Positions 59,171-64,000 of a stretch of 64,000 nucleotides of DNA are shown piece after piece (the first letter of the stretch is position 1; the number at the start of each line of letters is the position of its first letter). The translations under genes and the position numbers were made by a program. This DNA comes from Bimuria novae-zelandiae CBS 107.79 (Eukaryota; Ascomycota; Dothideomycetes; Pleosporales; Didymosphaeriaceae), in NCBI GenBank assembly GCA_010015655.1, contig ML976803.1, positions 1 to 64,000 of the forward strand. Direction: 5' to 3'. The notes under the pieces were generated by a model. The model ran no database searches, had not been told where the DNA came from, and worked only from the letters and a program-made list of their open reading frames with translations.

Positions 59171-60361
59171 TTAAGAAAGGAGCGCTGGCTATAATCTTAC
59201 TTTTTAACAATATAATATTTTAACTAAAATCCTTAAGACCCTTTATATGCTTAATTTCCTCTATAAACTATTTTTAATTCTCTAGTAATTTATTTTTATA
59301 ATCTTTTAGTAATCACTTTTGCTTTAATAAATACCTCTTTTTTACATAAGTAACCTTTAGTATTACTATAGATACCTTTTTTTTTATAATAGCCGTCTCC
59401 TCTAATCGCTAGAAACGATTAATCTTAGAATTAATTTAAAAAGAAGTTTAGAACTCTAGGTTCTATTAACTCGCACTTTATAATACTATTTGTATAATAA
59501 TTTTTATATTAAATTTTTAAGGATAATATTTTATACGCTAGATCCTTTTTCGCGTAGTGCTTATAAGGAACTATTATAATAACTAATAGCGTTTATTTAA
59601 TTTTTATTAAAATAACAATAGACAGTGCTTCGAGATGGTATTAGTCAATATATAAAAATATATTAAGGAAAAAAGGTTAGTAATATTAAAATCCTATGTT
59701 TAATAAAATAATATTAGTCATTTTATAATAAAAGGTGGCGCCATTGCTCTACTAAGGATTATATAATATCCTATAATATCCCACACGCCAGGATTATAGG
59801 ACATTAGGATTACGTAACTTTACTATAGGATCCTATATATACCACGTTTAAGATAGTATGGAATCATGGGATATCATAGGATTAGTTATATATATAGGAA
59901 CACGAAATATAGTCCTTCTCTAGTTATATTTAACCTTGTATTTAATTTAATATTTAGATTACACTTAGTCTCTAGTCAATTTATTTATAACTATACCTTA
60001 CTTTTAATACCAATAACCCTATTAATGCGCGCGAGCTATTAATAACTTTCACCTAAGAACTAATCCTAGTCTCCTTTAGACCTAGTTATCCTAAAGAGCT
60101 TAACATAATATGGATTTTTAATTACTAATTCTTTTAAAGAAGTTCCTTAACCAAGGTTATAAAGAAAATTTAAGCTATAATTTAAAAATTCTAGTTTCTT
60201 TATAATATTTAAATTTTTTTGTAATAAAAAGTAAAAAGGTATAAATTTTTAGGTCTTGAAAACTATGTTTTAGTTATTATTTATACTATTCTAAATACCT
60301 TCTATATAAAACTTTTTTTAAATAAAGGTCTATTTAGTAAGATAAACTATCTATTAAACAA
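59171..60361. other. AT-rich relic DNA, probably including the Gypsy E 3' LTR
   Basis: No gene. A more structured stretch at about 59750-60010 (AATATCCCACACGCCAGG... with repeated GGATTA-type words and a TATATATACC box) looks like an LTR and may be the 3' LTR of Gypsy E. Its mate was not identified. Confidence 0.4.
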
Positions 60362-60618
60362 TATGTCCGTACGTAGTACGGGCAGCTACCTAATGCAATG
60401 TCTTAAGACAGGTGACAATGGTTATGTAATACCGCACAGGCAAAGGTACAGGCCACAGGCACCGTGCGCGAACATCAATCCTTATAACCCTCTTTCCCCC
60501 GTACGTAGACAAGATAGACAAGACTTGAATACCAGACCCTTTTCTCACCCGTACTATCGTACAACTATCTAGTCCTATTATATCGCGATATGCTTGGCTT
60601 AGTATAGCTCATTCAACA
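60362..60618 (+). repeat. LTR copy related to 55678-55930
   Basis: 257 bp, starting TGTCCGTACG and ending CATTCAACA. Flanking bases (AACAA left, CAATA right) do not form a clear duplication. Confidence 0.82.
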
Positions 60619-61263
60619 CAATATATATAAAACAAACTTTTATTTAACTTTTTCACTAGTGTATAAATATTAAAAGAATTAGTGGTTAAAATATCATATT
60701 ACTTTCAACTTTTTTTTTGTAAAAAGAGCTATATTACGCGAATCCGCGCATTATGCGTATAGGCACGATAATTATATACATATAAAAAATACTATATGCC
60801 TTTTTTTATTAGCTTTTACTTCTATTATCTAAACGCAACTATTTAAATATTAATTATTGTTTAATAATAAAAGTTAGAGCTAATTAAAAAAATTTATACT
60901 ATTATTTTAATTTAGTTATAGGTTATATTTAATTTATATTATAGAATTTTTTAAATTAGAAGAGTTATTAAAGATTAAAGGTTATAATGAGGTAGGACTT
61001 AACCTAATCCACGTCCGCGCAGATCTAACCTAACCATAACCTAACTCCTACCTATTTACCAGCCTACGCGCATTGCGCGTACAAGAACAGTATAGCTACT
61101 GTAAGAAAACTAGCTATAATGTGTAAATATATAAGAAGGATACTATAAAAACTATTCAATATAATATAGTAATTATATACCATTGTCTTATTATATTGTT
61201 AAGATAGGTTACTATAAAGGCGTAAGAAGTTAGTGGGGCGTGGCGCTCGCTTGCCGGACACGT
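60619..61263 (+). mobile_element. Right end of a third pogo copy (related to pogo 2) and AT-rich DNA
   Basis: 61156-61263 aligns with 36000-36085 plus 42923-42953 and ends in the same terminal repeat (CGCTTGCCGGACACGT), followed by TA at 61264-61265. The left half of the element is not found; 60619-61150 is AT-rich and unassigned. This is the boundary between the transposon block and the peptide locus. Confidence 0.65.
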
Positions 61264-61383
61264 TATCATGTAATTGATAGAAGAATTTTAGTCACCACTC
61301 TACCTCCTCCTACAGGCTCCGTCTGACTTCTGCTCGCACTGCAACCACCCTCAAATTGACCGACCATAAACTTCATATTAGGA

Positions 61384-61815
61384 CTAAACATGCGCCGCGG
61401 GCTCGATCTGTGCCGGCTCCCCCTCAGGCTCGGCCTGCGCCGACTCTCCCTCCACGATTTTCGCGTTACAGCCGTAGCCGTAGCCCAGGTTAATCTTACA
61501 GAACCAGCGCTTGGGAAGATTGGGGTGTGCCTCGGATTCGACCTGGACGGGCTCGATCTGCACGGGCTCTGCCTCAGGCTCTGCCTGCGCCGGCTCTCCC
61601 TCCGTGATTTTCGCGTTACAGCCGTAACCGTAGCCCAGTTTAATATTGCAGAACCAGCGTTTGGCAGGATCGATGTCGGAACCTGGTGCGCGGTCAGTAT
61701 GCCGAGTAGCGAGTCCGGTGTAGGGCTTTGGAAGTGTACCTCGGGAGCGAGGAATTGCCATTCCGGAGGCAGCGGCAGCGGCGCTGAAGATGGTGAGGAG
61801 AGTGGAGAACTTCAT
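61384..61815 (-). CDS. Secreted Kex2-type repeat precursor, candidate dikaritin/cyclic peptide (RiPP) precursor
   Basis: I chose the ATG at 61815 (143 residues). An upstream in-frame ATG at 61950 would only add a hydrophilic Ser/Pro-rich extension before the signal peptide. Residues 1-20 (MKFSTLLTIFSAAAAASGMA) form a secretion signal. Two repeats follow with an exact 50-residue period. Lys-Arg at 52-53 and 102-103 precedes the 17-residue unit WFC(N/K)I(K/N)LGYGYGCNAKI at 54-70 and 104-120. Each unit is followed by an acidic Glu/Pro/Ala/Gln spacer (EGEPAQAEPEAEP-like) of the kind trimmed by dipeptidyl peptidases. Fungal precursors of ustiloxin, phomopsin, asperipin and related peptides have this plan: signal, Kex2 sites, repeated cores with Tyr/Trp/Phe. 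The divergent neighbour at 63171 is a UstYa-family gene. Both repeats conserve Trp, two Cys and two Tyr. An alpha-pheromone-like precursor (W-x-C...C core) is the main alternative. Confidence 0.8.
   Translation of the reverse strand: MKFSTLLTIFSAAAAASGMAIPRSRGTLPKPYTGLATRHTDRAPGSDIDPAKRWFCNIKLGYGYGCNAKITEGEPAQAEPEAEPVQIEPVQVESEAHPNLPKRWFCKINLGYGYGCNAKIVEGESAQAEPEGEPAQIEPAAHV
61456..61506 (-). other. Core peptide repeat 2
   Basis: Encodes WFCKINLGYGYGCNAKI after Lys-Arg. It differs from repeat 1 only by exchange of Asn and Lys at two positions. Confidence 0.75.
61606..61656 (-). other. Core peptide repeat 1
   Basis: Encodes WFCNIKLGYGYGCNAKI directly after Lys-Arg. The two Cys are ten residues apart and enclose LGYGYG. 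Confidence 0.75.
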
Positions 61816-63170
61816 TTTGGGATTTGGTGAAGAGGTGGATTGGCCGGAGTGCTTGAGGGATGAAGTTGCTTGAGAGGAGTGGAGGTGACCGTTTGTTGAT
61901 GGTGATGATTCTGGAGGTTGGAGGTTGGAGTGGACAGAATTTATACTCATGGCAGGCTCTCTGTACCTGACTTCCTGTCGTCGACCCCGAGTTCAGGAGC
62001 TGTTGCGAAAGAACGAATCTGGATACCAACGCCGTGGCATTGTACGCGGGTTCTCCTAATGCGTGTGCTGTTCCAATGGATGTTACACAATGTTGTACCT
62101 TAGGCTGCATTCCGAAGGAGGCTGGCTGAGGCTCTGCGGGTGGGCGGCTCGGTAAAACATTTCTTCGATTGTGGGAAGTAGTACAGTAACTGAGTAGATT
62201 AACCGTATATATGCAAGCAGCTTGAGTACTCCTCACTTGCGGGGCTGGGCTTCGGTGAGCCCGCGATATTGGATAGTGAGCGATCTACTGTCACCCACAC
62301 ACCATTTGAACTTGGTTCTTTCATCGCCCCATCCATTCGCCGAAGCCCGCATAAATATTCTGGCATAATCTACCGCCTAATTGGTGGTTACTCAGTACAG
62401 CGAACGATGTGCTGTACGACGCGCTCGTTTCTCTAGGTTGGTGGGCGCATCCGTTCTTCTTGGGACTACCCACAAACTTGAGGCGGTGTGGAAGAGAGCC
62501 GTTTCGCCCCAGAATAATACTGTAATGGGGTTGGCGCCTCGATGCGGCTGAAAAGCCGTTGCGCTGCAAGGGAGCGACGCATTTTTCCGGCTATCGGTGA
62601 TTCTGGAAATACCTGCTCGACCCACTTAAGGCGTATTTCTCATCAGACTGCGCGTATTTTCTGTTCTGGTCTCCTTTTTTTCGCTTTTCTCTCCACCACA
62701 CAAGGAACTTTGGATAATAATATAGTAAAAGTAGATAAAGGGCTTCTATAGAGTTATAAGTACCCCCCTTAAATTTTTTAGAAGATTTAAGTTTTTTGCG
62801 TTCAAGAAAATACAAGAAAAGGAAGGATTGACGATGACTGGCTGGCTCTGTGGGTCGAGCAGGTATTTCCGAAACGATAATAAGCTTCAAGCGAGCTCGT
62901 ATTCTTTTTGGACACCTGAGATCCTCAGCTCGTTTCACCAATCGCTCAGCTCCGTCGCCTCAGCTCTTCACAAACAAATGCTTGAACCACATTCAGTAGG
63001 CCCGATTTGCCTTTACAGCCTTGGTTAAACTCCCTACATCTTCATCATGGAACTACAGTCTGTCCTTGAGCTATCCGCATCTTGACGTCGCGGCGTACAT
63101 ATCTTTCAATGCACATCGGGCATTCTCACACATCTGTCGTCAACATCCACTGCCGGAAGTAGGGAGCAAT
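61816..63170. promoter_or_regulatory. Shared divergent promoter region of the peptide precursor and UstYa genes
   Basis: 1355 bp between the two start codons, long enough for two promoters. It contains the inverted-repeat element at 62605-62870. Other open frames here overlap each other on both strands and are not supported. No specific factor site is claimed. Confidence 0.5.
62605..62870. mobile_element. MITE-like element with 20-bp perfect terminal inverted repeats
   Basis: GGAAATACCTGCTCGACCCA at 62605-62624 is exactly mirrored at 62851-62870. The interior is AT-rich (62700-62820) and non-coding. No clear target duplication. It sits between the divergent promoters. Confidence 0.65.
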
Positions 63171-64000
63171 ATGCCCTATCACGAGCCTAGAGAAGCTTAC
63201 AGCCTCTTAAAAAACTCTTCAGTGGAGGATCCGGATGACTGTCCTCCCAACTCGCCGCAACACAAATGTTGGCACCGGAAAGCTCTAGAATATTTCAACA
63301 TAATTCTCCTCTTAATCAATATCTTGGTGGGGATATTGTTCCTACATTTGTATCTTGCACCTACATCGACATCCCAGATTCACTGTAGGTCTCTTACCCG
63401 AAATTCATTGCTTATATCCTGCTTGTAGGTACTCATTTATCACCCAGCACCTCTCAATCGCATTATCCGAACGCACAAAGACTATTGGAACCTGACGTTA
63501 GGCGACCGCACGCCGTTCACCAAAGCGTCCAGTAAGGAAGTTGATGCCCGCTGGGACAGCATATCGGCGCCCCCAGGCGAAGTTGGCACAATCAAAGTGC
63601 AGAAGGAATATTTGGAACAGAATGGTCTTAGATCGGTTGAAGTAGCGGATGGTTCAGGCTATCTCGCAACAGTGGACGTCTTCCATCAGCTGCATTGTCT
63701 TGTGAGTTTTACACCATGCTTCCATGCGACGTTTCACTGAGCTAAGGCGGTAGGATCTCCTGCGAAAACACATCTTCAACTCGACGTATCAGATCAGCCC
63801 GATTGATAATCCTCTTTGGGAGGACCATGTTGGTGAGTGACGTCGCTTGTTGCAATCCACCGTTTTTGAAGTCGCTAACATCTCTCATCTCCCAGCGCAC
63901 TGCCTTGATAGCATCCGCCTTTCACTTCAATGCAATGCTGATGTTAGTCTCATCACTTGGAAATGGATAAAGGGCTATGGTAATCCATGGCCCGACTTTC
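63171..64000 (+). CDS. UstYa-family oxidase (DUF3328), 3' end beyond window
   Basis: Four exons are visible: 63171-63384, 63448-63701, 63754-63832 and 63896 onwards. The introns are 63, 52 and 63 nt, with donors GTAGGT, GTGAGT, GTGAGT and acceptors CCAG, GTAG, CCAG; phases match throughout. I use the ATG at 63171 because the family starts with a short Pro/Asp-rich cytoplasmic tail. One membrane helix follows (residues about 42-62, IILLLINILVGILFLHLYL). The lumenal domain has DYWNLTL, TPFTKASSKEVDARWDSI, then GYLATVDVFHQLHCLDLLRK with the first HxxHC motif (H151-C155). WEDHVAHCLDSIRLSLQCNAD carries the second HxxHC motif (H181-C185), and it ends WKWIKGYGNPWPDF at the window edge. UstYa-family proteins catalyse oxidative cyclisation or related steps on ribosomal peptides such as ustiloxin, and also occur in other toxin clusters. 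It is divergent from the repeat precursor, which makes a joint pathway likely. Confidence 0.92.

Noticed and set aside
55678..60618. The two same-orientation LTR copies as the ends of one 4.9-kb element
   Set aside because: The left copy has its own CTTAA duplication on both sides and splits a Gypsy E frame, so it is a solo LTR.
61000..61060. CTAACC/CCTAAC-like words resembling telomere repeats
   Set aside because: Irregular spacing and no true TTAGGG array. They lie inside AT-rich transposon relic DNA.
61816..61950. Upstream ATG extending the peptide precursor by 45 residues
   Set aside because: The extension is hydrophilic Ser/His/Pro-rich sequence that would bury the signal peptide. The ATG at 61815 gives a standard secretory N-terminus.
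62321..62941. Minus- and plus-strand frames between the peptide precursor and the UstYa gene
   Set aside because: They run through the inverted-repeat element and overlap on both strands; no domain or signal peptide.
1..64000. CRISPR arrays, bacterial operons, riboswitches
   Set aside because: The sequence is fungal. The only regularly spaced repeats are satellites, microsatellites and LTRs.

Overview
The window is nuclear DNA of a filamentous ascomycete (Pezizomycotina). A Dothideomycete such as a Pleosporales species fits best, but that is an inference. The signs are short GT-AG introns with CTNAY-type branch sites, a DUF3176 membrane protein, BTB and CorA-like fungal families, a UstYa-family gene, Fot1/pogo, Copia, Gypsy and Tad-like elements, and heavy repeat-induced point mutation (RIP). 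RIP appears as stretches rich in TA where Gln and Trp codons have become TAG or TAA. The window alternates between GC-balanced gene-bearing DNA (about 1-5.8, 8-18.1 and 61.3-64 kb) and an AT-rich block of nested transposons (5.84-7.98 and 18.1-61.26 kb).

Left part (1-18 kb): a decayed BTB-type gene, a complete RIP-degraded pogo element with 42-bp inverted repeats, a gag-like relic, two small spliced minus-strand genes (one resembling the N-terminus of DUF3435/FluG proteins), a LINE fragment, a broken CorA-like gene, and an intact 800-residue DUF3176 gene. The last nine codons of that gene and its stop lie inside the LTR of a Copia element.

Middle (18-61 kb): a nested transposon graveyard. 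Copia-1 (18109-29824) is split by reverse-oriented Copia-2 (20894-26411), which has a 5-bp target duplication and a primer site matching the anticodon arm of initiator tRNA-Met. Next come a truncated Gypsy (A), a 31-bp-monomer satellite carrying two oppositely oriented 223-bp solo LTRs, and a second pogo element whose right inverted repeat is split by Gypsy C. After these come a Copia relic broken by a 223-bp-arm palindrome, a GC-balanced island with a small spliced ORF beside an (AC)n tract, full-length Gypsy B with target duplication TTACC, and Gypsy E relics with solo LTRs. Gypsy B and Gypsy C each carry an antisense ORF, convergent with pol, encoding a Cys-cluster plus coiled-coil protein. 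In Gypsy C it has Zn2Cys6 spacing.

Right end (61.3-64 kb): the most interesting locus. A secreted precursor with two copies of a 17-residue Cys/Tyr/Trp-rich peptide behind Lys-Arg sites, at an exact 50-residue period, is divergent from a UstYa-family oxidase gene with both HxxHC motifs. This is the signature of a fungal ribosomal peptide (dikaritin/cyclic KEP) cluster. The cluster probably continues beyond the window, and its core sequence is not one I recognise. The oxidase would act on the Kex2-released peptide in the secretory pathway.
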